DNA of 64,000 nucleotides, from positions 16,407,511 through 16,471,510 of the forward strand of contig CM036159.1 in NCBI GenBank assembly GCA_020631735.1. Direction: 5' to 3'. Shown here piece after piece: positions 23,205 to 34,693 of the stretch. Position 1 is the stretch's first letter. Every line of letters starts with the position of its first letter. Both the position numbers and the translations under genes were made by a program. This DNA is from Saccharum officinarum (taxonomy: Eukaryota; Streptophyta; Magnoliopsida; Poales; Poaceae). The notes under the pieces are model-generated. The model was given only the letters and a program-made list of their open reading frames with translations. It was not told the origin of the DNA and did not search any database.

Positions 23205-23821
23205 TAAAGCTGGACGAAAAGCTCGCAACTCGATAGCTCGCTCGACTCGGATCGATAGTGGCTCGGCTCGGCTCATTTAATTTCTCAAACGAGCTGAGCA
23301 AGCATCCTAGCTCGTGTCTTAGCGAGCCAGCTCGCGAGCCTAACGAGCCAAAGTTGTTGGCCTTAAACTTTTATTAGTGTTATATAACTTTATGTCTTAC
23401 ACTTTATAATTTGTTAATGATTGGACTTTAACTCTATAAATTTCAGATTAATTTGACTCTTTTTATTTTAAATGAATGTATGGATAATAGATGCATCATA
23501 TATGGTATAGAGTACGAACCATAGACAATGTATGGTGTGTAGTATTATAATATAATAGTACATATTATTTTTGTATGATTTATTAAGACTTATGAATGGA
23601 CTAGTTTTATATTATTACCATTATCAAACTTTAGATAATACACATATTACATTTTTTATGTTTTAATATGGCTGGCTCGCGAGTCAAACGAGCCAGCTCA
23701 AGCTCGTAAACGAGCCGAGCCGAGCCGAGCCGGTCTTCTGGCTCGTTAAGATAACGAGCCGAGCTGGCTCGTTATCTTAACGAGCCAGAACGAGCCGAGC
23801 CAAACGAGCCGAGCTGGCTCT
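23205..23821. repeat. Element with GGCTCG/GAGCC repeat arms and AT-rich core
   Basis: A left arm (23220-23350) and a right arm (23668-23820) are built of GCTCG, GAGCC and GGCTCG words. The right arm holds a near-perfect inverted repeat around GGCTCGTTAAGATAACGAGCC at about 23742-23762, followed by its inverse. The centre is AT-rich and non-coding. The arms make this look like a foldback or MITE-type element. Confidence 0.55.
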
Positions 23822-24087
23822 ATGGCCTCGTTTAGTTCACAGAATATGGGAGAAAAACACTGTATCATAATTTCTGTAGCATTTTGTTTGTATTTGGTAA
23901 AAATTATTCAAATTTTGACTAACTAGGCTTAAAATGTTCGTCTCGCAAAGTACAACAAAACTGTGTAATTAGTTTTTGATTTTGTCAACATTTAGTACTC
24001 CATGCATTTGCCGATATTTTAATGTGACGGAGAATCTTCTTTTTGCATAGTAAAATTTGGGTAGTATTGGAAAACTAAACAAGGGGT
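23822..24087 (+). mobile_element. Tourist-like MITE (5)
   Basis: It starts TGGCCTCGTTTAGTTC and ends GAAAACTAAACAAGGGG. The interior has AACTAGGCTTAAAATG, CGTCTCGCAAAGTACAAC and TTTAGTACTCCATGCAT. It abuts the GAGCC repeat element. Non-coding. Confidence 0.7.
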
Positions 24088-24139
24088 ATGCTTCACAAAA
24101 ACCACAATAGCCAATAGGGCAATAGGCTCGCTTTACACA

Positions 24140-24440
24140 ATTACACGGTACACTGGACCAGGAGGGGTTGTTCGGACTTGGGAGTGACCTGGTCGTCGTG
24201 AAGCATGTGCCCGCCAAGTTGCTGCGGGTTTGTGTCTCTGACGTGGAAGTCAAGGACACGGACACGGAGCGCGGCCCATCCGACCGTAGTCGTCCATGAG
24301 GAAGATGACAGCGGAGGGGGACCGCGAACAGGCACAGCTTTTGGCTGGGCTAGCGGACGAGCGAGCCCAGTCGGGAACATCTGGGCGTGGCTTCCACGAC
24401 GGATCGTGCAGCCACCGGAGCACCACACACCACAGTGATC
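24140..24440 (-). other. Unassigned minus-strand open frame
   Basis: A minus-strand frame (24428-24141, 95 codons) ends RVRVLDFHVRDTNPQQLGG and about 23 further residues. It reads more like protein than its neighbours but matches no family I know. There is no start context, splice site or partner gene to support it. Confidence 0.2.
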
Positions 24441-24449
24441 ACTGGAGTT

Positions 24450-24838
24450 ATCTCCGAACCGCTAGGAGCCTAAGAATGTGCCAGTGGGGTGGAGACGACG
24501 GCGACAGCGCACTGGAGTATTATTAATATCTTACTTAGGGGTGTTTAGATGTTAAAAAATTTGAAATTTTGCTAATGTAGCACTTTCGTTTGTATTTGAC
24601 AATTAGTGTCCAATCATAGACTAATTAGGCTCAAAAGATTCGTCTCGTGATTTACAACCAAACTATATAATTAGTTATTTTTTTTACCTACATTAAGTGC
24701 TCTATGTATGCGTCAAAATTGATGTGATGAAGAAAGAGTGTAAAAATTTGGAATTTAGAGGGGAAGTAAATATGGCCTTAGTATCTCCGGAACCGCTGGG
24801 AATGTGCCAGTGGAGTGGAGACGACGGCGACAGCGGAA
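24450..24838 (+). repeat. Direct repeats flanking a MITE
   Basis: A segment of about 56 bp, containing GAATGTGCCAGTGG and TGGAGACGACGGCGACAGCG, occurs at about 24450-24505 and again at about 24785-24838. The Tourist-like element at 24537-24779 lies between. Confidence 0.75.
24537..24779 (+). mobile_element. Tourist-like MITE (6)
   Basis: It starts GGGGTGTTTAGATG and ends GGGAAGTAAATATGGCC. The interior has TTGACAATTAGTGTCCAATC, CTAATTAGGCTCAAAAGATT and CGTCTCGTGATTTACAACC, the backbone of the other copies. Non-coding. Confidence 0.65.
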
Positions 24839-24874
24839 TTTAAAAAGGAAAGCAGCGTGCGTCGGCGAGACACT

Positions 24875-25023
24875 GGCCTTGTTCGGCTGCCTGGCTGCCA
24901 GCCAGCCGGTAGTACTTTTCTCTCACATCATTTCAACATTAGACACTAGTCATCCGTCAGTAATATTTTTTTTTCACAACAAATCAGCGTCAACCACCGG
25001 CCAGCAGTCAGCCGAACGAGGCC
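24875..25023. mobile_element. Short MITE with 3-bp TSD
   Basis: GGCCTTGTTCGGCTG at the left and CAGCCGAACGAGGCC at the right are inverted repeats 149 bp apart. ACT flanks it at 24872-24874 and 25024-25026. The interior CACAACAAATCAGC word links it to the remnants at 1-105 and 27148-27245. Confidence 0.75.
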
Positions 25024-25215
25024 ACTGCGACGGATGGCGACGGCACAAGTCACGACTCACGACGTGCAGGAGGAGTACGACTGTGCGAGTACTGCCCGTC
25101 AGTAAGTCGCGCTTCTAACCTCTCGCGTCGTGCTACTGTCACATGTGCATGGTGAGGAAAGCATCATCCCTACTGAAATGTTACGAGAGGGAAACATGGT
25201 TTCTTGTGAAAAGTA

Positions 25216-25456
25216 CTCGCTCCGTCCTAAAAAAAAAGTATCGTTTTAGGTTTTTCAGATATCGTGTTTGATCGTTTGTCTTATTCAAAATTTTTTAATA
25301 AATATTATTTATTTTGTTATGACTTATTTTATCATTAGAGATACTTCAATAATGATTTATTTATTTTATAATTTACACAAAATTTTTGAATAAGACGAAC
25401 GGTCAAACACGATGTCTGAAAAACCTAAAACGACACTTTTTCTGGGACAGAGGGAG
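25216..25456. mobile_element. Stowaway-like MITE (1)
   Basis: Termini CTCGCTCCGTCCTAAAAA and (minus strand) CTCCCTCTGTCCCAGAAA form a long imperfect inverted repeat whose inner part includes CGTTTTAGGTTTTTCAGA. TA flanks both ends (25214-25215 and 25457-25458), the Tc1/mariner target. Confidence 0.85.
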
Positions 25457-25537
25457 TAGCTCAAGCAAATAGTATATCATTAATTTTGTAGGAGTGCTAC
25501 TTATTATATATACAAAATCTTTCTCGCTATTATCTAG

Positions 25538-25757
25538 TATAGGTGTGTTTAGTTTCTCATTTCACTAAAAAAATTTAGATTTTGGCTCATCATTTTTGCA
25601 AAATAGAACTAAACACTATGCAAAATTTTTGGCAAAAAGGTATCATTCTCCATTTTAGATTTTGGCCTCAAGAGGCCAAAAAAGCCAAAAAAACCAAAAA
25701 GCTCTCACTCACCCTATAAAAAATTTGACATTTTGGATGAAACTAAACACACCTATA
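25538..25757. mobile_element. Tourist-like MITE (7)
   Basis: A perfect 19-bp inverted repeat, TATAGGTGTGTTTAGTTTC at 25538-25556 and its complement at 25739-25757, bounds 220 bp. A CATTTTGGATG/CATTTTAGATT word repeats inside. Non-coding. Confidence 0.75.
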
Positions 25758-25835
25758 AAAATTTTAGCATTTTATATTTCATCATTCCAAAGTAGTTGGT
25801 ATTTTGTATTTTACATTCCATGAGGAACTAACACA

Positions 25836-25936
<101 letters not shown>

Positions 25937-26296
25937 ATATCCGAACGGATTTTCAGAGGAGCTGGTACGGTCTTGACTCGGCAATGTCTTCGCTTGCACG
26001 TGAAATGAACGGAGGCAGATGGCGCAGGCCCGGCCGGGCCGGGGTCCCGAATCCCTATCGTGTAGGTGACGAATGATTGAATGAATGATCCTCTCTTCCT
26101 CTCCATTGATGATGATGGAACCAGGAACCCTGATTTTTCTGGTGCAATTCTGGAGTGTGGTGCGGAGTCCCCGGTGATGGGCTCGGTAGTTGAACGCTTG
26201 GACCCATGTGTCACTACTGTACATACTCTTTCCATCCCGTTATATATGTCATCGTTGGTGTATGTGCCACAAGTATAACTTGATTTATAGAAAATA

Positions 26297-26551
26297 CTCC
26301 CTCTTTCCCTAAATGTTTGTCTCTAAAAAACCGTGTTTCCCTCACAGACACGTTTTCCGGACGACACACAAAAAGAGACGGAGGGAGTACGTGCAATATT
26401 TGTATCTCTAAATAAATTTATTAAAAAAATTAGATTCAAAGATTTTTTTTCTAATGATACTAATTATGTACTAAAAATATTAATATTTTTTAATACAAAT
26501 TTAGTCAAAGTTGTTTCTCGGCAAACGACAGATATTTAGGGATTGAGGGAG
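26297..26551. mobile_element. Stowaway-like MITE (2)
   Basis: CTCCCTCTTTCCCTAAATG at the left and, on the minus strand, CTCCCTCAATCCCTAAATA at the right bound 255 bp, with TA at 26295-26296 and 26552-26553. A second internal GACGGAGGGAGTA near 26379-26391 could be an older end or a nested partial copy. Confidence 0.8.
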
Positions 26552-26609
26552 TACGTGAGTGCTATAGTACTAGCTTGTCCTCGTACTACTGGTTTGACGA
26601 TGCATTGTA

Positions 26610-26839
26610 CTCCCTCGGTCCCTAAGTGTCTGTCGTTTACACTTTTCGAGAAACAATTTTAATTAAATATGTATTAAAAAATATTAATATTATAGTATAT
26701 AATTAGTATTATTGGAAAGATCTTTGAATATAGTTTTCTAATAAATTTATTTAGAGATACAAATGTTATACATATTTTTTAAATCGAACCAAGCTTGTGA
26801 CACACACCAATGACGAGAGATATAAAGAAATGGAGGGAG
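26610..26839. mobile_element. Stowaway-like MITE (3)
   Basis: CTCCCTCGGTCCCTAAGTG at the left and CTCCCTCCATTTC (minus strand) at the right bound 230 bp, with TA flanks at 26608-26609 and 26840-26841. The interior TAATAAATTTATTTAGAGAT is shared with copy 2. Confidence 0.8.
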
Positions 26840-26841
26840 TA

Positions 26842-28164
26842 TATATCACTCGAAATGACCGTGAATACATCGCAGAAACTGTTACTGCATGCGTCCATTG
26901 TTATGGATCCTGGTAACTTGGCTGTCGTAGAAGTGCATACAGTACGGAAGCGAGCCGGATCCTGTGAAATCCACAAGACGACCACCGGCTAGACCCGTTC
27001 AGCAATCAGCAGCAGTTCATCACCGAAACACAGCTCCTGAACAAGAACAACAACAGCCCACGTGACTCCCGTGTCCCCGTCCCGTCTCAGGCACCCGATT
27101 GCTCCGGCGCTCCGTGTGCCTAGCCGAGGGACCGGGCACCGATAGCAGCACGTTCGCTTGGACTTATTAGTTTATTAGCTATAATATAGTATTCTTCTTT
27201 CACGACAAATCAGCCAACAGTACTCGCTGATTTATCAGCCAAAGAGCAGCAGCGAGAGCGCTGGTCCCCACGGCGACTCGGCGCGTCCGAGTTCACCGGC
27301 AGAAAAGAAAATGCGACAACTCCGGAGCAGTCCGTAATGACACGTAATGAATGTGCGTGATGCCAAGGATCAGCCGGAGATCACAGGCCGCCGCCGCCGG
27401 GGCGCGCGATGAGTGGACGGCGACGTACGTCCGGCGTCGCGCAAGTGCCGCAACGACACCGATCGGAGTCCGCGGATCACGCGCGAGGCGTGCCGCGGCC
27501 CGAGAACCACGCGGCCGGGGCGCTAGCTGATCAGCCTGATCGGGAGCGTGCGCGAACGGGCGGGATCATAAGATGCAGCCGCGTGGCCGGGGCCAAAGAC
27601 CTCCGGCCCCGGTGTCCCCGAGGATCCCTACCCTCCATCACCAACAACGCTGACGAGCAGGTAAGGCCGTCGGAACAAAAACTGCCTGCTTGCATGGTGG
27701 TTAGCTTGCACTTCTGTTTTATCGATGCCACATAGTATTTGTGTCGTCGCTGTTCCCGTGCTTTTTTTTTGAACTTTGTTCCCGTGCTCTTAGGATTGGA
27801 GGATTGTCCTATAAAAAAGGATTGGAGGATTGGTCCGGCTCCGGCACGCGCCCATGCGACATGTGTGTCGTGCGCGAGAGACCAACGTACGAAGTACGTA
27901 TACACTTATTACATGCTCAAAAACAAGTATATACAACTACAAGTGCCCGCGTCTACTGGCCTGTGCGCTGCTGCCGCCGCCACATGCGTGCATGTCTGGC
28001 GGCGGGACACGTAATACGGATATGGATGCCACGTACTGGCGCACCACACATTTCTCGAACCCCTGTCATACATATAGAATGTGTAGATAGTGCATGTCGC
28101 GGTCAGTGGTCCAGCCCGGTTGAGCTGTGTAGATAGTGCATGTCGCGGCGGGACCTTTTGTACC
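26842..28164. other. GC-rich segment, no gene assigned
   Basis: It contains a MITE remnant (27148-27245), a GC-rich stretch with many overlapping frames (27250-27740) and a strong donor-like GACGAGCAG/GTAAGG at 27652-27666. It also holds two direct copies of TGTGTAGATAGTGCATGTCG (about 28079 and 28127, 48 bp apart). The donor-like site makes an exon end possible, but no frame resembles a protein I know. This is the only sizeable stretch of the window not explained by mobile elements. Confidence 0.3.
27148..27245. repeat. MITE remnant
   Basis: GTTCGCTTGGAC at the left and CTGATTTATCAGCCAAAG at the right, with CACGACAAATCAGCCAACAG between, follow the pattern of the element at 24875-25023. The outermost GGCC ends are lost. 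Confidence 0.5.
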
Positions 28165-28169
28165 ACCCC

Positions 28170-31100
28170 TGTAACAGAACCGCCCAATTATACGAGATTA
28201 AGTAGGAAAATCATTCAACGAGAGGACGATTTAACAAATTTAAGTCCGTATAACCCGGTAGTCCGTGAAATCCCGACGGATTTCAAACCATTTCACATAA
28301 CAGCCAAGATCGTACTAAGTTTAGCGGTCACCGTCATAAGTTACATAAAAGTTCGCGGCACAAAATACATCGGAGTTTAAAACATAATTATTACAAACCA
28401 GGTTCGAATAAAAGTAGCGGAGACAATAGTTCAAATCACGCACACACACAACGTTAGAAATAAAGCGCCAGCTTGTGATCATCTCCACCAAAAGCATCAG
28501 ACGAGAAGTAGCGAATGACCATTGCCATGGTCCTAAGCTTCGCCCATCGCAGGATAGAGGCAGTTGATACAGTAGCCGTAATACATCTGCCCATCTGCAA
28601 CAAGTGGGAACAAAGCCCTGAGTACGAGAAGGTACTCAACTAGACTTACCCGACAGAACCAAAATAAAATGACACCAAGGATCATGATAGACTTTCTGGT
28701 GGGGTAGCTGACTCATTTGCAAGAAAAGCATTTTTTTAACTTAACAGTTCTTTTCCAAAAGCATGCAGTATTTTAATCTTTATTACCCTATCAACTATGT
28801 TTGCACTTGTGCTAGAGTAACATGTAATTAGGCAAGTAAGGATTACTAATGATCATTATCAATAGTTATCATGTCATTTTCCACATAGCTATCCAAGTGT
28901 TTCATAATCATTACTACGATGAAGTAGCTCAAGTCAAGTGTTCACTATCTAGTGAACGATGACGATTCGAATCGATTATTAACCAGTGGGTAATTTATTC
29001 CTCACACAAACCTCACTCACCCGCTAAAGTGAGGTATTGGTCACCGAGTCAACTATTCAGGTAAAGTCGCGAGCTTGCCAGGAACCACATGTACCCAGGG
29101 GCCGCCCGACTGCTCTTTGGCCTTATCATTGCGTCCCCGTATCCTGCCACTACTGCTCCAGTACAGTGCGTTGCGGGCAATCCACTCGGCCTGAATAATC
29201 TTCCAGCTTCGTGGTCGAAAGGTACATTATTCGGCCAGCTAAATGTGAGGCATGCGTTCAACATGACTCGAGGCCCAACAACGGTCGGTCCTTAATCGAC
29301 TCAGACGGAGAACACTACAGTTCGAAACCCTACAAGTCTCCGCCCGGTCTCAAATCCAGTTCGACACTTAGTTATTCTCAAATGACACATCTTTCACATA
29401 GATTCAAGTAATCCCCTATAGCTCGCGGATGACAGGCAATCACCCGACTTCTACCGGTCTAAGCAAACTAAGCAATTTTTGACTGCGGACACCAGGGTAA
29501 CAAGGATCGGGTAAAGCAAGGTGAAACAAGGTATAATGCAGCAACATTTGTAAACAACTCCTAAACATAATGTATCAAATTAAGTAAAGTCAATAATAAA
29601 TTATTTGCAAACCGGGAGAGAAATGCTTCGGGGCTTGCCTCGCTCAAAGGAGCTCGGACGGTGGTCGGGGCACTCTGGAAGATCTTCACCGACCTCCTCT
29701 TCGGCTTCGGTCGACTCCTGCTCTTAAACCTCGGACTGCTCTCCGGGTCCTCGGGAACTGCTACCGGGTTCACTTCCTGCGATCCTGTATGATGCAGAAT
29801 TATAAGTGCTCATGCCTAGGTGCATTGCAGGGATGGCATGAGATGATGGTGATGAATGAGATGTAATGAGCATGTTACTTTATTTGGATTGCGTGGAACG
29901 TACGACTCTTCTACAAGGTAGTCTACGTTATCCAAGAACATGTACTCAAAAACTACCACCACTATTCTCTATCATGCAAAGGCACCTTGACACTCAAGAT
30001 GCTTCAAAGATACACCAAAGCATAGTTTACTAACTAATCTTGCATTAAAGGTTGAATGTAAACCCTAGTTAGCACTATGCTTGAACAACAACATATATTT
30101 TGGTAGCACAGAAAAATCTTAGAAAGTTACAATGGATTACTAACATCAATACTAGTCTGCCACAAAATTTTTATTGTATTTGGATTACTAGAATTATCTA
30201 TACAAAAATAACAAGCTAAGGCCTAAAAGCGAGCATGAAAATACTTTGCATTATGAAAAGTATCAAACAACAGATTTAGAAATTTTCCTACTTTCTACAC
30301 AGTAAACAATCACTATAGAAAAATTATTACTTGCGTGTTTTATTTACCTTTATTTAATTAACAAAATAACAAATACTAGTAATAGAAAGCATTTGAACTA
30401 CACCTAAAATTTTTTCTACAGAACAGACATAATATATAATTTTCCGTACATGGCACAAAAAGATTAACAAACTTGGAACCACATTTTTCTGATTTTTCTA
30501 TAATTTATTATCAATTTTTCAAGAAAACACCAATTTTAAGGATTAATTCAAACACTACAGAAAAGTAATGAAATATTGACATGCAATATTTTTATATTGT
30601 AGATCTGGTTCCAGTGAGTCCATAGAAATTTATTTCATAATTTTTGGAGCTGAAATGATTACAAAAACATTTTCTAAAGTATTTTTCCCCATGAATAATA
30701 AAAGAAAACAGAAAACAATTTTTCATTATTGACACTGGGCCGGCCCGTGAAAGCTAACCGGCCCGTGGCCGTTTTCGGCCTGATCGCGCGTGCGGGGGAA
30801 AAAGGCGAGCCGGCCCGCTCGGAGGCGCGGCCCACAGGGCGGTGGCCCAGTGGAGACCGAGGGGGGGGAGAACAGGGGCGGCCTCGTCGGCGTTCGGGAC
30901 CGCTACGGCGTGGCGGTGGCCGACGGCCAACGGCCATCTCCGGCCACGACCCGACCAGCGAGCGCGCGTACAGTGTCCGCGAGGAGATAGCGAACTCGAG
31001 AGAGGGGCTCTGGGGGATGGAGAGGGAGCGAGAGAGACGGTGGGCGGAGCGCGAGCTCGGCGGCCCCGTCGTGGTGGCGCAGCGGGGGCGGAGAAATGGT

Positions 31101-31998
31101 GCCCTACCGGAGCGAGCAAGGGGATGGTGTCGCTCGTTCGGAGGAGGAAAGAGGGTGGCGAAGCTCCGTGCACAAGCAATCGAGCGGTGGTGGTTCACCG
31201 GCGTCGGAACACGACGGTGGAGGCGAGGACGTGCGGTGGCGAGCGGCACTCCCGCTTGGTTTCTCTGGAGGAAAGGGAAAGGGAGCGAGCGAGGCAGTGA
31301 GTGGACTGGAGACGGGACGCTCGTGAAGATTTGAGGCGGAGCGCGCGGGGTCCACAGGCGGCCACGCGGGGGCGTCGCCGACATGCGGGAGGCAGAAGAG
31401 AGAGGCTAGACTGGGCCGGGCCGAGGCGGGGTGCGAGCGCGGGCGCGCGCGCGGAGGCGGGCCGCTTCCGGCTGCGGGCCGAAACCGAGGCGGCGACCTG
31501 CTTAGGTTAGGTTTTTATTTTTCAAATTTCTATTTTCAAACAAATTTCAAATACAGTTTTCAAACCTCATTTTGAACAAGAAAAAGATCTTTTCTGGAAA
31601 TGGCCCAAAAATAAAAGTTGCTTAGAATTTAATTCTCTACAACTTTGATTAAGGGGCCAACTAAAAATTCTCAACAGATTTTGAATTGGAGAATAAAAGC
31701 TAAATAGGGAGTATTTTTGAATATTTTCAAATAACATTTTTGAAACCAGTCTTTGACAAAACTTTGAGTAATTTAGTTGCTCCAAAAATTTGACCTATAA
31801 TTCTAAGTGATATAAAATTTGTAGTTGCACAATTTTGATTGAAAGGTAATTAGCACATTAACATATTACATTACGAATACTATTTTCCAAGCTTTTATTT
31901 CACTCAAGTTGTAATCTTACCATATATTATTATGAATGATATGACATGTCATGCTTATGATTGCAATGTAAATGCTTGCGTAACACCGGGGTGTTACA
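28170..31998 (-). repeat. Element A, 3' LTR
   Basis: 3,829 bp from TGTAACAGAACCGCCC at 28170 to GGGGTGTTACA at 31998, with 5'-TG...CA-3' ends. It contains the hairpin block (28595-28651), GGTCGAAAGGTACATTATTC near 29214, TCGGGGCTTGCCT at 29628-29640, AT-rich DNA, and a GC-rich core (30740-31500) probably covering U3/promoter sequence. The long overlapping frames in that core (for example 30674-31384) occur on both strands and are not genes. The partner LTR starts at 63489. Confidence 0.9.
28595..28651 (-). promoter_or_regulatory. LTR hairpin block (A, 3' LTR)
   Basis: Minus strand: GGGTAAGT (GT at 28649), stem TGAGTACC/GGTACTCA-like, then TTGTTCCCACTTGTTGCAG ending at 28595. Donor to YAG is 55 nt. 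Confidence 0.65.
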
Positions 31999-32011
31999 AC
32001 CCTTCCCCCTT
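31999..32011 (-). promoter_or_regulatory. Element A polypurine tract
   Basis: Minus strand AAGGGGGAAGGGT lies immediately before the 3' LTR start TGTAACAC. This is the usual position and composition of the plus-strand primer for reverse transcription. Confidence 0.85.
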
Positions 32012-32020
32012 ATAAAAATC

Positions 32021-34693
32021 TCATCTCGAGATTTGGGTTACGAACCATTTATTATAAAAATCTTCGTATGCTTTTTGTAGGTATTCACCTGTTTCCCAAG
32101 ATGCATCCCCTTCATTATGATGACTCCATTGTATCTTATACGTTTTCACCACACTGTTTCGAGTAGCCCTCTCCTTGGAATCCAAAACTCGAATTGGCTG
32201 CTCACGATACACCAGATCTGACTTAAGTTTTATGCCTCGAGGTTCAATTCTTTCCTCTGGAACGCGCAAACACTTCTTGAGATGTGATACGTGAAAAACT
32301 GGGAATATAGCACACATTGCTTCCGGTAATTCTAATTTGTAAGCCACTGGACCCTTCCTTTCCAAGATTTTGTAGGGTCCTACAAATCTGGCAGCAAGCT
32401 TTCTGCATATTCCAAACCGCTTCTTCTTCATTGGCGTGACTTTTAGATAAACATAGTCACCAACTTCGAACACAAGCGGTCTCCTCCTCTTATCCGCATA
32501 ACTTTTCTGACATGACTGAGCTGCTCTCATATTTTGCTGAATGATATGAACTTTCTTTTCGGCTTCTTCCACGAAGTCAATACCATAATACCTTATTTCC
32601 CCTGGCTCAATCCAGTTTAAAGGTGTTCTACACTTTCGGCCATACAGAGCCTCAAAAGGTGCCATCTTGATACTTTCTTGATAGCTATTATTGTATGCGA
32701 ACTCTGCTAAGGGTAACCATGACTCCCATGAACCTCTGGAGGACAACACACAAGCTCTTAACATATCTTCTAAAACAGCATTAACTCTTTCAGTCTGACC
32801 ATCGGTTTGAGGATGATAGGCAGTGCTACGAATGAGACTAGTCCCCAAACCTTTGTGCAAATGCTCCCAAAAGTGAGCAGTGAACTGTGACCCTCTGTCA
32901 GACACTATAGTCTTCGGTATGCCATGCAATCTCACAATCTCCACAATATACTTCTCGGCATATTGAGGTGGTCTATAATCTGTCTTAATAGGCAAAAAGT
33001 GGGCTGTCTTGGTAAGACGATCCACGATTACCTAAATTGAATCATGGCCTTTCTGAGTAGTGGGCAAACCCGTGATGAAATCCATACTTATATCATCCCA
33101 CTTCCAACTGGGTACTGACAAAGGTTGCAACAATCTAGCAGGTTTCATGTGAATAGCTTTCACCCTACAATATGTGTCACATCTGGCTACATAAGCTGCA
33201 ATTTTCTTCTTCATCTTTGTCCACCAATAGCGAGGTCTTAGTTCTTGATACATTTTACTACTGCCAGGATGAATGGACAACTTAGAGAGATGAACTTCAT
33301 CCATAATTTTATTCTTAAGCTCTCTATCCTTTAGAACAACAAGACGGTTGTTGAACCACAACACGTCCTGCTCGTCCACTCTGAAGTGTTTTGAGGGTTC
33401 TTCTCTAATTTTTCTTTTGATGTGGAATATCTCTTTGTCTGCTTTCTGGCCTTCTATTATCTTACTCTCCAAGGAGCAACTGATCTGAATACTATGTAAC
33501 ACGGCAGGGTGCATTAGATTAAAATCATCCTCGAGTAAGGGTTGCATATTCAAACAATGTGGCTTTCTACTCAAAGCATCGGCTACCACATTGGCTTTCC
33601 CAGGGTGATACTGTACATTTAAGTTGTAATCTTTGATTAGTTCTAACCATCTCCGCTGTCTCATGTTCAATTCTGGTTTGGTAAAAATGTACTTGAGACT
33701 TTTGTGGTCGGTGAAAATATTGCATACATTACCAAGTAAATAATATCTCCAAATCTTTAAGGCATGCACTACGGCGGCAAGCTCAAGATCATGTGTCGGA
33801 TAATTGATTTCATGTTTTCTCAACTGACGGGAGACATAAGCAATGACTCTTCCTTCTTGCATCAGAACACAGCCTAATCCTGTTTTTGATGCGTCGTAGA
33901 ACACATCAAAAGGCTTCTCGACGTCAGGCTGCGCAAGAACTGGAGCAGTGGTTAATAGTTTCCGCAAGGTGTGGAAAGCTGTCTCACACTCCCCTGTCCA
34001 CACAAACTTGTGGTCTTTCTATAACAGACTTGTCATTGGTTTGGCAATCATTGAGAAGTCTGGTATAAATCGGCGATAGTAACCAGCTAACCCTAGGAAA
34101 CTCCTGACTTCTGACACTGTGGTTGGAGTTTTCCAATCCATAACCTCTTACACTTTGCTCAGATCTACCGAAACTCCATTCTCAGATAGAATATGACCAA
34201 GGAAAGGAACTTTCTTCAACCAAAATTCACATTTGCTGAACTTAGCATACAACTTATGATCTCTCAGTCTGGTCAAGACAATTCTCAGATGCTCTTCATG
34301 ATCTTTCTCATTCTCAGAGTATACTAGAATGTCATCAATGAAGACAACTACAAACTTGTCCAACTCTTGCATAAAAACCATATTCATCAGATACATAAAA
34401 TATGCAGGAGCATTTGTTAAGCCAAAAGACATAACAAGATACTCGTACAACCCGTATCTGGTAGAAAAGGTGGTTTTCGGGACATCTTGCGGCCTAATCT
34501 TTATCTGATGATACCCTGATCTTAGGTCTATCTTGAAGAACACTCTAGCTTTAGCCAACTGATCAAACAAAACGTCAATATGAGGCAAAGGATATTTATT
34601 CTTGATAGTTACAGCATTAAGAGGTCGATAATCCACACACATTCTCAGAGTACCTCTTTCTTTTTCTTCATGAACAAGGCAGGACATCCCCAT
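32021..34693 (-). pseudogene. pol: Element A pol: RT, RNase H, integrase, chromodomain-like end
   Basis: One frame, broken by four stops, carries RT (34693-34030; catalytic FIDD near 34340), RNase H (33910-33640; [10 protein letters not shown], then [10 protein letters not shown]), and the integrase zinc finger with HPG...CDTYC (33290-33170). The integrase core follows (DFITG near 33070, SDRGSQF near 32890, GQTERVN..LE near 32780). A C-terminal segment, RVLDSKERATRN...YKIQWSHHN....SWE (32200-32070), resembles a type II chromodomain. Breaks: TAA near 34146, TAG near 34022 (SLL*KD), and a TAG for Trp near 33031 between the two integrase parts. At the upstream end (about 34650) an indel in a lysine-rich A/G run separates the RT frame from the protease frame. 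In an intact element this part would copy RNA to DNA and integrate it; here it is defective. Confidence 0.85.

Noticed and set aside
30674..31510. Long overlapping open frames in the GC-rich LTR core of A
   Set aside because: Frames are open on both strands at once, the segment lies inside an LTR, and no domain is visible. The same holds for 8050-8600, 12175-13276, 45196-46333 and 54771-55897.
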